Of a stretch of DNA of 64,000 bases, positions 26,601-39,249 are shown piece by piece. The position numbers and the translations under genes were made by a program. Position 1 is the first letter of the stretch. The number at the start of each line of letters is the position of its first letter. Under the pieces are notes generated by a model. That model made no database searches and was not told where the DNA came from. It saw nothing but the letters and a program-made list of their open reading frames with translations. Source of the DNA: Erythrocercus mccallii (taxonomy: Eukaryota > Chordata > Aves > Passeriformes > Dicruridae); the NCBI GenBank assembly GCA_013397435.1, contig VZRG01000435.1:294950-358949 (forward strand), given 5' to 3'.

Positions 26601-28207
26601 ACCTGATTCTCACAACATTTGCAACAGGTGATTATTATAGCAGAGAGAAAGACAAAAATACTCACTCCTGGTCCACAGAAGAGAAGGGTGATAGAATTTA
26701 TCATTCTATATTAATCAGTACTTCCTGAGTGCCAGCTCAATGCTCATTACCCATTTGATGAAAAAATTATCTGTATCACTACTAACATATCCTTATTTCT
26801 ACTAAGTAATTATTTCAGTGTGAAAGTGAGATTTGCACATAACCCTGTATGAAGCAGTGGTAATGTACAGGCTGTTCCAAAAATACCCAGGTTATTTCTG
26901 GTCTCTAAAATCCCAGTGAGATCTGCATGGAGTTGCTGCAGAAAGCATGGCCTGAGGGACATGTGTGGCATGAATAGCCTGCCGTTGGTCTCTTAATAAG
27001 AGAGGCCAACCAACAAACGGCCTCTTATTCCTTGAATAAGAGACAAGAACCATCCCTGGAGCTCCAAGAGTGAGAAGAATGTATTTTGAGAAAGCCATCA
27101 GATATCTGCCATTTGAAAGCTGGAGACTCCCACGAGCAGGACACCAGCTGGCACAGCAGCAGAACCCTTTCTAAAAGTCATCACAATGACCTCAACAGCA
27201 ATATGTGTGTGCTGGTTGCTCCTGAACTCTGACAAAGGACAGCAATGTAATCCCATCCAAATGGGCACATAGCAGAGTATTAAATGCTCTCACACAGCCA
27301 GATTGTTCACTGGTCACAGCATTACCTGGTAAAGTTCATAGAAGAGTGCTAAATCTAAAGACATTGATTGCAGTCCATGGAATACATACCATTTTCTTGA
27401 TGTTTCATTTTTTTAGAGTATTAGTTTTCCCTTGATTTTGTGTATGCATTGAGATTTATGTTGTGGATAGTTATTTTGGAGACATTATGCAGGAACAATT
27501 TGTTTAGGAAGCATGGAGCTTGTCCTCTGGGAAAAGGAAGTCCCTATGTCACATGCTTTGTGTGTGCAGTACAGCACGATGGCTAAATGATGGGTAAATG
27601 ATGAGTAAATGGGGCTGACTGATACATTGATGGTTGCTTTAGGATTAATACTTCCCACATGAAAAATGCATGTTTTTACAAAAGCACAAAAGCCATATTC
27701 ACATACTTCCACTTCTAATTCCATCCCAAAGGTGGACAACTACCAGCAAAGCAGGACTACTTTACTGGCCTTTACTATTATAATGCAGGATGGCTTATCA
27801 AGAAGGAACTGCCATCATGATTCACTCAGTACAGAAGAGATTAGAATTGACTGGCTTTAATCTTAGCAGAAGTCACATCTTTTGCTTATCTGATTTCTTC
27901 ATAAATCACCTTGAAGTATTTGCCACTGAGAGATGTCTGGAGCTTTTGTACCTGTCAGTCATTGAAGGTTTGGATGGGGTGCTGGATATCAGTTAAAAAT
28001 GAAGGTGTCATTCAGACTCACCACCCAGAATTCAAGACTTGTTTGTTCCATGTGGCTTATGAGGATTACAGTGCTCTCAGGAACATCCCTGGAGATCAGC
28101 TCTGCAACATGACTTGGTCAGTAATAGGAGGTGTCTGTTTTGGAATGGCCCCAGAAGCTGGTTTGTTTTGATGTTACCTGAAAAGCTTTCAAGATGAAGT
28201 CAAGAAT
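23663..28207. other. Intergenic, no gene recognised
   Basis: AT-rich sequence with no recognised exon. A palindromic structure at 26,988-27,044 is listed separately. Confidence 0.5.
26988..27044. repeat. Imperfect inverted repeat with nested palindrome
   Basis: The left arm, 26,988-27,007, reads GTCTCTTAATAAGAGAGGCC. The right arm, 27,019-27,044, reads GGCCTCTTATTC...GAATAAGAGAC, separated by 11 nt. Each arm is itself close to palindromic (GTCTCTTA/TAAGAGAC), so several alternative hairpins are possible. No protein-coding context. Confidence 0.6.
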
Positions 28208-28325
28208 GTAAATATATACATATAGTATATATATATTATTTTATCTACATAATCTATATTCTATAACATATATGCTACATGTTATATATTTATAGTGGTT
28301 TTACGCATAGGTCTATATATGTATA
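28208..28325. repeat. AT-rich (TA)n-like microsatellite
   Basis: Alternating TATA/CATA tracts over about 120 bp with scattered interruptions, including TATATATATATTATT and TATATATGTATAAG. Old, degenerate simple repeat. Confidence 0.8.
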
Positions 28326-31300
28326 AGGGCAATGAAGCTGACAAAGGGTCTAGAACATGTCTTATGAAGAGAAGTTGAGGGAGATTAGCTTTCTGCTAAA
28401 CTAAATACAGGTAAAAAAGAGACATGCAGACACAGAAGTTAAGCACAGTATTCTGAAGGAAAAGAGAAATATATGCAGAGGTTGGCAGGACTCCTCACAA
28501 AAAAGGTGTTAAAATAGAAATTCAAGGAAAATAAGTGTGAAAAATGCAAAAAAGTTAGCACAGCAGGACATTTTTCATGGATGTTTTCAGGGAAAAATAG
28601 TTGTGGCTTATTATGAGGCTTTTATGCTCAAGGTAGTTGATAGAAAGCTGCTCTTTTAAATCTTGAGATAGCTCAGTTATTTCTCTCCACCACTATTATC
28701 CCTACACCAGTCAGTGTCAGACCCCTGAATGTGGTGGCTTTGCAGCCACACAGAGGAGGGGAGGGCATCTGTACTTCACCAGTATCACACCAAAAAGCAA
28801 TGGTGACATTTTGCAAATCTGCCTTCTACCACCGGGATTTATCTCCATTTTATTAAAATATGGGATAATGCATGGCCCCAGACAGCGTACAAGATAGCAA
28901 TTCACTTCCAGCTCCTCTACAGAGGTTGTAGCACTAATGAAGCAAATCACATCTCAGGGAATATAGACATGATTTAGTACGCGTATAACTGTAATAAAAT
29001 GTTGTTATGGATGAGATTGTTATGTTTTTAATGCAAAAAATAAGAATTAGGACTGACATTGAAAAACAACTCAGTTCCTATAAAATGTAAAAATGTGCTT
29101 GGATAAAAGGTTAATAGAGTTAATTGTGGGGAGTAATACAAGACAGCAACTCATGCTAGAGAACATAATTGTGATTCTGATAAAGGAGAATTGTAATTAA
29201 ATAGAGGTTGGATAAACACGATTATCCTGAAAAGGTTTCCCAGCACAGTACTTGGAGGTTTTAAGATGTGGAGGCAGACGCCTCTACGTGATCGGGAAGC
29301 AGACACCACTGCTGCCAGCCCTGCTAAGTGCTCACCACTGCGGCACACTGCCCACACTGCTGCTCTGGCCAGCAAAAGGCAATAAATTGAACTAATTTTG
29401 AAGTTTAGTTCACCTGCAACACTAACTGGCAAGTGATCTCCCTGCCTTGCTCATAACTCCCAAGATTCCTCATTTCTGCTGGTCTCCATTTCCACCCCCA
29501 TCCTGCTGTTGGGGGGAGCATCTCTGGGTGCTGGCCAAGGTTGATCTGCTGCAGGATGCTTGTGGGCTGGAGCAGGTGGGGGCATCCCCCTGTATTATGC
29601 TTTTTCCAGAACTGATAGAGTTTTTTTACATGGACATTAAAATGAAATGCAGTGGTTTGATACTGAACTCTGAGAGGCAAACAGAGGCTTTCCACACTGA
29701 TCTGCTTTACTGAAATGGGTATATGTGCTAAATATTTTTTATTTGCTGAGTTACAAATGTTCCACAATAACCTATATGAGATGAACGAATCAAATACAGC
29801 ATATTCCTCCCAGGACAACCAGAAGAATTCCAAAAAGCTTTTTTTGTTTTTGTTTCCTTTGTTTCCTTTAAATTGCCAAATATTTTTGCTATATTTTCAA
29901 CATTTAATTATGTATCATTAAAAAAATAAATATACTGAATTGGAATACAGGATGGTATTAATTCACATTTTTCTATAATTTCTATAGATTATTTTACATA
30001 ACACATACAGAATAAAAAACCCTGAGAACTGACTAAAAAAAACCTATCAAATACTTCTGCTGTTCAATTATTTATAGTACTGTTTGGAATCACTGTATAC
30101 CGTAACGACACATTCCCAGATGCCTAAGGAAAATTTCTACTGGAGTTCTATTATTCCCTGTTTGGAGCAAGTGAACCTCTCTCTAGGGACTGAGTCTTTT
30201 TTCCCTGCTCAAAAAAAGAGGGGGAAGATCTTTTTGCTTTCAAATTTTTGGTTTTGCTTTCAAACTTTTGTTTTTCCAGTGCCAACTGCATTCCAGATCT
30301 TCAAGCAGACTTCACAACCCCATATACAGAGACCATTATGAGCCCTTACTGTCATCTTTAAGCTTGCCCCTTCAAACTTTTTTCCTTTAAATTTTCTCCC
30401 CAATCTCTGTGCTTGCCTTATGTACTTCTGTCAGTTTACAAGCTGCAGTGAATCATAATAGTGGGCTTGGGCTCAAAATGTGTCCTCAATGTTTTTTGGG
30501 CATCATCTGCAACACGTTAGGTTGCTGACAACATACATATTGGAATAATTCTGTAAGTATTAGGGTGGATAGCATCTGTTGTAATAGTGAAGGAGAGTGA
30601 GAGCAAAGTGAATTGAAATTACTTGTGGAAACTCCCAGCACATTTTCTTTGGCTTTTTACCTTTGCAGCTGGCATGTGATACAGTAATTGTCTTACTTAC
30701 ATTCCTGTCTTGTTTGTTTCTTCTCTGCTTGTTGAGTTTGTTGAAGTTTCTTGTATCAGACACGCATTTATTCACAACTATTTCTAAGATCATGAATATT
30801 GCCTAAATCAGTTGTTGAAACTTGAATTCCATGCAGGAAGTATTTAGATAACAAGGTTATTTTTAAACTCAGTCATGCACAACAACACCTTTGCTTCCCA
30901 ATCTACAACTACATTTTCTTTGCAAGAGCTTCTCATTATTGAAGCTTATTGAAAGAGTAATTTTATTTCTTTTATATATTTTAAAGTTTCCACTGAGTTC
31001 ATTTCCTGGAGGGATATTTCTTTTTGTTGCTATACAGCAAGTATATACAGGACATAGAATCAAACACAGGTCCTAGAGATGACACAGTAATATTATTCCC
31101 ATAAACCGCCTCAAAGGATATTGGCTGCCTATGATGTATACACAGGTTTTGGCATCCACAGAAATGAATGTAGAGACGGAAAAGTTAAGACCAAGTTGTA
31201 CACCTACCTAAAACACATTTTGAACAGTCTGCCACACAATGTTTCTGGAAAAACAATCTTTCACTGGTGAGTGACACATTTTCATTTCCTAATTGGGAGA

Positions 31301-32062
31301 GGGGTTTTGAGAATATATATTTTTATTAATTCTGCAACAATCAAAACTGAACTCTGGAAATGTGTTTAATTTCTATGAAAATGTAATTTCTTTGGCTCTT
31401 ACTTGTTAGCAGTGATTTTTTTCTCAATACTTTAGTAACAATAACATGACACTTTTACTTCAGAAAATAACTGGCACATGCTCTAATTTTGTGTTTTCCC
31501 AAGAGAAAAAAAAGCAAGAGCTTTAAAAAGGAAACAGTGAAATGGTTACTGTTTTTGTTTATCAACAACTGAAGGTGAACCTTTCAGTTATTTTGCTGTC
31601 TCCTCCAGTGAGAGGATGGAACACTGAGCTCCCTGCCATGGAGAAGGATCTCTGTATGACTTACTGGCAGTGCAATGACCCAGTGAAGCAGGGGCAGCTT
31701 CATAAGGGAAATTGCAGCTAACACTCTTCAGGATTACAAAAGGGGTGTTCTAAAACGTTGTTTAAACTCAGTGAATGCAGCTGTTCCCCTCCAGTGTAAA
31801 CTACCACCAGGAAAGGTGATACTGCACAAAAGATCAATGTTCACTATTCCAGATGTCTTACTCAACAAATCTTCACTTAATTTTGATTAAGGTGTCTCCT
31901 TGTATGTGTTTGCATGAAACAGAATTTCAGAAAATTTTGTAAGCATGGGTGCCAGCCAGGTCCATAAAGAGAACTTCAGCCTCAAGAGGAATATGGAAAG
32001 AAGTAATCAGTTTCCATAAGATTTCTGTCAGCAAAAAATGTTTAACTTTTTTTTTTCTGCAG
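28326..32062. other. Intergenic, no gene recognised
   Basis: AT-rich except for a GC-richer possible LTR around 29,150-29,560, listed separately. No exon or RNA gene recognised. Confidence 0.5.
29150..29560 (+). mobile_element. Possible decayed LTR
   Basis: A CpG-bearing GC-rich block (about 29,270-29,360) ends at an AATAAA signal near 29,380. A pyrimidine-rich U5-like stretch with a CACC/CCTGC composition follows. The order U3, AATAAA, U5 and the contrast with AT-rich flanks suggest an LTR on the plus strand. I could not find matching target duplications, so ends are approximate and the call is tentative. Confidence 0.35.
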
Positions 32063-32116
32063 ACAACCTACATTTAAGCTACAAACATTACAACCTACAT
32101 TAAAGCTACAAAGCTT
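32063..32116. repeat. 27-bp tandem duplication
   Basis: Two adjacent 27-base units, 32,063-32,089 and 32,090-32,116, both beginning ACAACCTACATT. They differ at only a few positions near the middle and end. They sit about 40 bp from the third LTR. Confidence 0.8.
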
Positions 32117-32158
32117 TAATACTTCTGAAGTTTCAAGGGGCTTAAATAATCTTGCTAG

Positions 32159-32633
32159 TGATAGGTATCTTATGGGGATGGATACCCCATAGGATCTGAG
32201 GGTCCAGCCGTCCAGATATGGCTTAATAATAATTAGCGAGACGGCATGATCGAGTGTGTCTTGAAACTCAAAAAGGTTTAATAACATAACTGAAAGGTTA
32301 CAAAATAAAATATAAGCCATGCACAGCGCTAGGATATCTAGCACCTGCTACAACACCTCAAAAATGCCTACTGGTTTCTTTGTTCTGCCACCTTTTATAC
32401 CCAATGATCGCGGCGGGTTTTCTGGAAATCTGTAAATGACAAGGGCTATAGGTTTGGAGGGACAGTGGCAAAGGCCAACAGGTGCTTCTTTCCTGGCACT
32501 GAGCCAATCACAAAGAGAAGAACATAGACCTTTCCAGTTACACTTCCTAATAAGACAAGCAGGAACTCCAAGCCATTTCCTTATACAGAAAGACCCACCA
32601 CTGAAGTGGAGGGGTGTATTACTACAGTATCTA
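32159..32633 (-). mobile_element. Solo LTR (minus strand) with probable 5-bp target duplication
   Basis: Flanked by GCTAG on both sides (32,154-32,158 and 32,634-32,638). On the minus strand the element ends ...GATACCTATCA, with the expected CA, and begins TAGATACTG, where TG appears mutated to TA. An ATTAAA-type polyadenylation signal lies near 32,270. It is followed by a short CpG-containing R/U5. No internal retroviral sequence adjoins it. The duplicated word overlaps a CTAGCTAG palindrome, so the exact ends are a little uncertain. Confidence 0.6.
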
Positions 32634-33097
32634 GCTAGTACAAAGTTGATAAGCCAAGTTATGAGGTTCTTTTTTTCTTCACTGATGAGATGTTCCTAGA
32701 CAAAGGATTCCAAAAAGCTTTCCTCCAGTGAAATTGGAAAGCATTTGAGCCTTATAGTTGTCACTTGTTCAAATCAGGAACACTAATACATCTACAGGCA
32801 GATAAAGGTGGATTTCTTCTGCTACTTTTTTGTCTTCATTGTATCAAGCATATTCTCAGCTTTTTCACAACACAGGAGAAGTGATGTCCTTCACAGCTGT
32901 GTCTGCCATTCATGAAATATACAGAAGCATCCTGCTTAGCTAGCAAGGTGATGCAGGAGGTAAAAGAAAATAATGTGGAACACTTTACAGACTAAAGATG
33001 CCCTGATAAACACCTCATGTGTTTATCACATGTAGATGCAGACAAGGGGGGAAAGAGAGAAGTTTAAATGGAATATTGTGGTTTTCAAAACATTTTG

Positions 33098-33202
33098 AAG
33101 GTTATGTCCAATCCAAATTCTCTGACACAGCCTGAGGCCATGTCCTCTTGTCCTGTCACTAGCTGCCTGGGAGAAAAGGCCAACCCTCACCTTGCTACAA
33201 CC
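33098..33202 (-). mobile_element. CR1 LINE fragment, late ORF2
   Basis: The complement matches the avian CR1 segment that reads, in sense, 'GGTTGTAGC.AGGTGAGGGTTGG...TCTCCCAGG...GACAGGACAAGAGGA...GGCCTCAGGCTGTG'. About 105 bp, minus strand, lacking the CR1 3' end. Confidence 0.8.
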
Positions 33203-33455
33203 ATGCAGAACAACATGGCAAACACTGGAAAGAGCAGATGGTAGTGACGTTCTGTTTGCTGGTAATTTATTTAGAAGACACCAATACTGAAATCTTTATC
33301 TTCAGTTGTTTGTCATGGGTGTGTACTTCCACCACTCCTACCTTTACGTGTTTAGATCTCTTTTGCATCACTAACATTCTTATTTTACCTTCTTACCTAC
33401 AAAGGTATCCAAAATGAAAACAGTAGAGTTCTGTCTACAGTAAACTACCTCTTTC

Positions 33456-33461
33456 TTTATT
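33456..33461 (-). terminator. Candidate distal polyadenylation signal of TIMM21
   Basis: AATAAA on the minus strand, about 365 nt beyond the TIMM21 stop codon. Only the hexamer is visible; use is inferred. Confidence 0.3.
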
Positions 33462-33575
33462 GCAATGGTAGTGGGAAATCCAAGCCAAGGAAGACAAAAA
33501 AACTCCCCATCCAAACCTAAAACCTTGGAAAACTCAGGTTTTGGGTGTGCAGAAGTATTATCCAGCATTGAACTG

Positions 33576-33581
33576 TTTATT
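33576..33581 (-). terminator. Candidate proximal polyadenylation signal of TIMM21
   Basis: AATAAA on the minus strand, about 245 nt beyond the TIMM21 stop codon and the first such hexamer met by the transcript. Which of the two signals is used cannot be told from sequence. Confidence 0.4.
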
Positions 33582-33824
33582 AGGAGGCATTATTTTCCTA
33601 TGTCAAGAATATCTGCCATGATAGTTCTGCTATATTTCATTGGTTTCACTTTAAATCCTGTATCTGTTATTATCAAAAGTCCTTAGTGGAGGCCCTGAGA
33701 GGCTACTTGCCGTAACACAGCCCTGAAGCTGCAAGACACAATTGGCAACACCACACAATTGATGTGTAGGCTGGCTACAACAACATTATCCAATGTGAGG
33801 TAAGGCAGCAGCTTTGATTGTTGG

Positions 33825-36800
33825 CTATCTGTTGTCCTCTATGACAATGGTTCTTCTCGGATAGGTCTCAACATCCACAAAAATGTAGCGAACCTTGAAT
33901 CTTCCTGTTTCAAGATTCTAGAAAGGAAAGAATTCAGTGTTTTTTTCTCTTTGGTAGTTTAAATTCAAGTCTAAGCTTGTCAGGTGTATATCAGTAAATT
34001 GTACATACCTCTTTGACTTCCACATGGACTGTTCCCTGCTTCCCTGATTCAGTGCCCTCAATATAGAACTTCAAACGCATATGTTTCAGTCCATCCTTTA
34101 TGTATTCAATGTGACTAAAAACAGGAACACAAAACAAAAACCCAACCACTCAGCAAGAATACAAATTATATGCTAGTTAAGACTTCAAATTTAAACTTAC
34201 TTAGAGAAGTTGCTTACTTATTTTTTAAGAAAGTGTATTCCGGTGGTGTCCTTACGCTACCTTGGGTTCCTTCTCTACTGCTCCTCTCAAGCTTTACTGT
34301 GAGTGCCTAAGGACTAGTGGAGTTAGAAGAGCTAATTAGCTGCTGAGGATTAAGAGACGAAATGCTTAAATGTCCTGACCCCAGTCCTCCCCTCAAAACT
34401 GAAAAGCAATCCAGTGCTGAAGACTACGGAAATTCCCTATTTATCCTAAAAAACCCTAGATTTGGAGCCTGACATCTAGAAAGGGACCCCACATCACCAA
34501 GACTTCCAGAGTTTTTTTAGGCACTTAAACTAAATTATCAAGCCAAAACACACACAGCATATTTTTTCAAATTAATTATCAGGTTGGTTAAACCACATCA
34601 AAACAAACAGTTTACTATGTGCTTAACTTACTTTGGCAATAATTTTGTTCTGCTGAAATTGTGTAACTTTGGCACTGATATGAGATCTCCAACGTAAATG
34701 CTGGTATTTAGACTGGAGTTGGGTTATGCCTGAGTATTAAATAAATAAATACATCACTTTCAAAGTCACCACTTTGGGAAATTAATGATCCCATGAGAGT
34801 TCTGATGCCAGTTTATGTTTCCTACTGAAATTATTAACTGCTGCTTAGTACCAGTCTCTTATTTCCATCAGCCATGCCCAGGTATGCGCTGTGAAATAAA
34901 CTTCCAATACAGTTTAAAGTGGCATGATGGTAGAGATAAATAAGAATGAAGAGCCTTACTGCGGTAAATTTACATTCCAGGTGTTCATACACAAAAACCC
35001 TGTAGATTTTTGAGACATTTAAGATCATTCTTATACTGCAGATGCAAACTCTACAATCTTACACAGTTCTCGGCTCAAAAATTTAAGATACTAGGCCTTC
35101 AAAATAATAGAAATTAAATACTAGGAAAGCTGCTTCATAGTACATTTACTTATTTACAGACAAGTGCTCAAAATGTTTGTGCACATCAATTTCATTTAGC
35201 AGCTTCACTTTAAACATTTTTTCACAGAGTCTGGTGAAGAGATAAAGCTTCAACCAGTAAAAGCCACTTTCCTCAGACAAAATAAAAAATCTCAATTTCA
35301 TGGTTCGACCTGTGTCAGGGCTTATGTGTCTCATCCTATATGAAACCTCATTAAATATATTCCTGCCAAATAACCCAATGAAGGCAAAGCAGGGAGGACT
35401 TAACATTTTGTAAGAAATAGTTCTGTTGTTTCTTTTAAAAGGAAAGTAATAAAACGACACACTCATGAAAGGTTCAGGTGATAGATGTTCTGTTAAATAC
35501 ACAGTAGAGACATTGCCTCAAGTACCAAAACGCATTCTGCATATCAGCTCAGTATAGTTTCAGACTGTGAACTTCTGTCAGATTACTGCTCCCCCCATGG
35601 AAGCCTAGGCCTCTGCACTACTCTTTTCACAATCATCCTATTTTTTGGAGAGCTCTACGTCTACCATGATGACCATTGCTTGTTTTGAGTCACTCAGAAT
35701 TGGCATTTTATATTGTATATACACTGACTTAGTGGTATATGGCACACAAGAGGTACTGCAAAAAACTTCTATGTTCAATCAAAAGTGACAGGATATATCA
35801 CATACAGTTCATCACTCTAGAACTAACTTGTGATCCAAAAATATCTTTGTTGTGCAAATACTGATGCCTTTATGGGGCAAACACCAAGGGGTACCTGACA
35901 TGCTGTCGTCTTCCTCTTCTTGTTGCCTCTCCATAACCTTTGATGGAGTCACCAAAAACACCAATTATCTACAAGAGAAAAGAGGTTTGAGCTGTCAGAA
36001 AGGATCACTTACAAACACGTATTCCAGTACCAGCTCATGCCTCTGCTGTGAACACATCTTCTTTTAAGAAAATGCCCCTGGAGAATCTAACATGTCAAGA
36101 ATAGAAGCGTTCATGAAAGAAAACAGTTTAAGAAAAATTCCTCTGTATTTCAGTCCTTTTTTTTTTTTTACAGTCTCGTATTAAATGCCTAAAATAAATC
36201 CTATTGATATCTTCTATTTGTACTGTTCTCTGAGAGGAAGACGTGGAAACTGACATTTTCTGTAAAAAGAAAAAAAACCCACAAAATACTTGCTCATGTC
36301 TCCTCCAAGAGAATATGTTTCGAAGTTTAAAATGCAAATGCATTCCCCTTCATATTATCTAAAAAACACCACTGAATAAGAAATTCAGTCATTTTTTTTC
36401 AGATCTATAAAGTCAGAGTAGAACAACTTAGTCTTAAACTTACTTTAAATTTGGCTAGAAGGGGAGGTTAAGTTGTACTGTGCAAGTACTGGAAAGAAGT
36501 TTTAATTCTACAAATTTGTTCTAAAGCAGTCTTTTTATTTTTATTTGAGTAACAACTTGTCACTTAATTTCTAGGTTATCCTCAAAAGCATCTGCCACAA
36601 ACTTGTTTGAAGGATGTTTTGTCTGAAGTAGTGTTTTTTAAAATCTAGTTTCACACTGATTTTTGTTTACACCTAGCTATGATGATTGTGTGATCCCATG
36701 ACTGTTCTCCACCTGTTTTCCTGTTAGCCAAAGGAATGCTAATTGTGCTTCAAATGAAGAATTTAAATTCCTGGGTATCAGTGCAGTGCTTCACAGAGTG

Positions 36801-38944
36801 TCAGCACCATAGTGAAGTGACACAATAGAGTAAGTGTGCTGAGAAAAGGCAGCAGGTTACATCTGCAGAACCTAGTGGGACCAGTGGCCTCTCTGACCCA
36901 CAGAATTCAAGTGCTACATTTAGCAGGCATTCAGGTAAGTCCCTAAGACTTTTCTTAGGTGTGTAAGCACCTAAGGACATGCTCTGAAGGCAGACTCTAT
37001 TTCCATCAGTTTTTGTGCTGTGGCACACTCACTTGGCTTCTAGCAGGCTAGATCACTCAAGTTCAATGCTTGCACTGACTTGCCCTAGTGGAGGCTCTGC
37101 TCTGGAGCTGACCCACCCCACGCCAGCTAAAAGCACTGGCAGAACTGCTAAAGCACCACATGGGTCTTCACATAACTTGTGAGATTCCTTGCATAAAGTT
37201 TTGACCTGAAGAAAGACAGTAACTCCTGAGAAACGCAAACTTATGACTGAAGTTTAAAAACCAACCTCAGGGTGAGATCTGCATTTCTCCAAGGCATCTC
37301 CATAGATCTTATTTGGACTAGAAGAAGAGAATAGCTCTTTAAAAATCACATAGAACAAACCACCTGTAAGACAAACAACAGTAGATGGAATGAAAACTTA
37401 TCAAATCAAATGGAATTAATAAGTGTCTTCTGATAAAGAATGTAATTAAAAAAAATAACCTGTAACACCAATTCCAACAAGCACCACAATAAAATAGGTA
37501 AAGTCTCTTCCAGCTTCTTTCACTGAAATTGAAAAGAAAACAACACATAAGTTCCAACCTTGGATAATAACACTTGTATTCCTTTCTTACATAAATGCTC
37601 TTTCGTTAGTCTGTAGCCCAAAAAACATTTTAGCAGAAGAAAAAATTCCAGGAACACTTTCCATAATGTCTCATTGCTGTAAAAGAGACCATAGAACATC
37701 TCTTACATTGTACAGGGCATGTTTACATCTGTGTGTTAAGTCTTATTACTTTCTGTTTGCCAGATGTTTTCAAGATCCAAAGTAGCAATTACTGCTACTT
37801 TTTGGGTACATGAAAGCTAGATTTTTTAGGAACTAACGAGGAATTTAAAACTGCAGTATTCACACTAAACCTACAATTCATCTAAACCTACAATCACTGG
37901 TTTTATGAATTAGCAATAGAATAACAAAAAGGGGAATATTAGCCCAAAATACACATTTTATTTATTAACATCATTAACTGCTGTTTGTCTGAAAGTTTTT
38001 CTCTTCCAATTTTGGTCTAAAGTACAAGTGTCAGTATACACTGCAAAATAAGCCATATGAGATTCTCTCTTTCAAAATATTTGAGTACTTGGAAAGAGAC
38101 TACTATCTTTTAGTGATAAAGTATGCATTTCAGTGGAATACAAGTTAAGGAGGAAATGTTAACTATTTCTCCTGCAGTCTTCTAATCAGTTGAAAGCCTT
38201 TTTCCTAAGTCATTTCCAAGTACTTAAATTTTCTGAGGCTAGATATGAAGTAATCACTTTTCACTGAAGGGAATGAGACCAACTAAAGTGAGGGCAATCC
38301 ATAAAGAAACTACCATCACATGTAGAGTTCTGACAATTTTGTTGGAGGTGAACTTATTTCAACAGCCTTACAGACACGTGATAGGTTTTCCTTCTGAAAA
38401 GGAAAATGAGAGGCTATTACATTTTGTGCCCGATAATTACTTAAATCAACAGGCTGTTTAGAAGAAGTCACATAATTTGTTCTGATTGTGCAATGCATAC
38501 ACAGAAATGTAACAGCTGCTCCAAGCAATACGATGTGAAAAGACACCGGTTTGGTGTGATTTTTTTTTTCTAGATACTTGATGTTTGGAACTACAAAACT
38601 TTAGCTATAGAAGGAAACGTCTCCAGCCCTTCTGAGCAGCACACAGCATCCTCCGCCTTACCTTTCTGAGCCGCCGACACCAGCGTTTCCTCGTTCAGCG
38701 CCCTTTGCACGGACACATCTTTGCTATCACCGCCGGGTTTTGCAGCTTTCAGCCCTCCCGCCTGCGTCCCGATGCTCTGGCGGGCGGCCCTGAGCAGCAG
38801 CGGGGGCTGGTGCCGCCACCGCAGGCAGGAGCAGGACCCGGCCCCGGTGCCCAGGAGCGCCCACGCGCGAGTGGCGAGCAGCCAGCGGCCCAGGCAGCCC
38901 CGCCCGAGGGAGGCGGGCAGTGCCCGGGGCAGCATCCCGGGCAT
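33825..38944 (-). CDS. TIMM21: TIMM21, mitochondrial import inner membrane translocase subunit Tim21
   Basis: Tim21 is a subunit of the TIM23 presequence translocase of the inner mitochondrial membrane. It links TIM23 to the outer-membrane TOM complex and to respiratory-chain assembly. Six coding exons on the minus strand, all with AG/GT borders and matching phases: 38,944-38,662, 37,522-37,460, 37,363-37,266, 35,968-35,895, 34,114-34,009, 33,917-33,825. The product is 238 residues (human about 248). Residues 1-94 are Arg/Ala/Leu-rich with no acids in the first 60, as a mitochondrial presequence should be. One membrane segment spans about 102-123 (FTYFIVVLVGIG...). The conserved intermembrane-space domain follows, with SSSSPNKIYGDALEKCRSHPE, IGVFGDSIKGYGE, TRRGRRQHV and the C-terminal YPRRTIVIEDNR. 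The start ATG has G at -3; another Met follows at codon 4. At the exon 4/5 junction the family's HVRF is HVSH here. Introns of 96 and 91 bp are very short. Confidence 0.95.
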
Positions 38945-39183
38945 GGCTCCCGCTGCCCTCACAGGGGCACGGCCGGGGCAGGCGAGCCGAAAGGAGAGTT
39001 TGCGCCGCTCGCCACCGGTCTCCCGCGGAATCCTCGGGGAAGTGCCCAGGCAGCCTCCCGCCCCGAGCGGCCGCTGCCCAAGCTCAGGAGCCCACCTGAA
39101 GCTTTGCCGCCGGCGGCTGCCGCTGGCCGCTGCCTCGGCGGAAATGTTTGGGACGGCGGAGCAGCGAGCGGCGGCAGCGGGTC

Positions 39184-39197
39184 CTGGGAGCGGTAGT
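39184..39197 (-). promoter_or_regulatory. ACTAC...TCCCAG element (ZNF143/SIX5-like), minus orientation
   Basis: On the minus strand, ACTACCGCTCCCAG matches 11 of 14 positions of the ACTACAATTCCCAG promoter element bound by ZNF143. It lies 240 bp upstream of the TIMM21 start codon. That element is common in TATA-less bidirectional promoters, including those of mitochondrial genes. Inference from motif only. Confidence 0.35.
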
Positions 39198-39249
39198 TTG
39201 AGCGGGCTCCCTCTCCCGCCCGCCGCCGGGAGCGGCTCCCAGCGAGATC

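Larger units (their letters stand above)
32634..33824. other. TIMM21 3' flank and probable 3' UTR
   Basis: Downstream of the TIMM21 stop codon on the minus strand. Two AATAAA signals occur on the minus strand at 33,581-33,576 and 33,461-33,456, about 245 and 365 nt past the stop, so the 3' UTR probably ends within this stretch. It also contains a CR1 fragment, listed separately. A convergent CYB5A gene, the neighbour expected from mammalian synteny, was not found. Confidence 0.45.

Noticed and set aside
35146..35502. 118-codon minus-strand frame in TIMM21 intron 4
   Set aside because: Lies wholly in an intron, no recognised motif; this length is expected by chance in 64 kb read in six frames.
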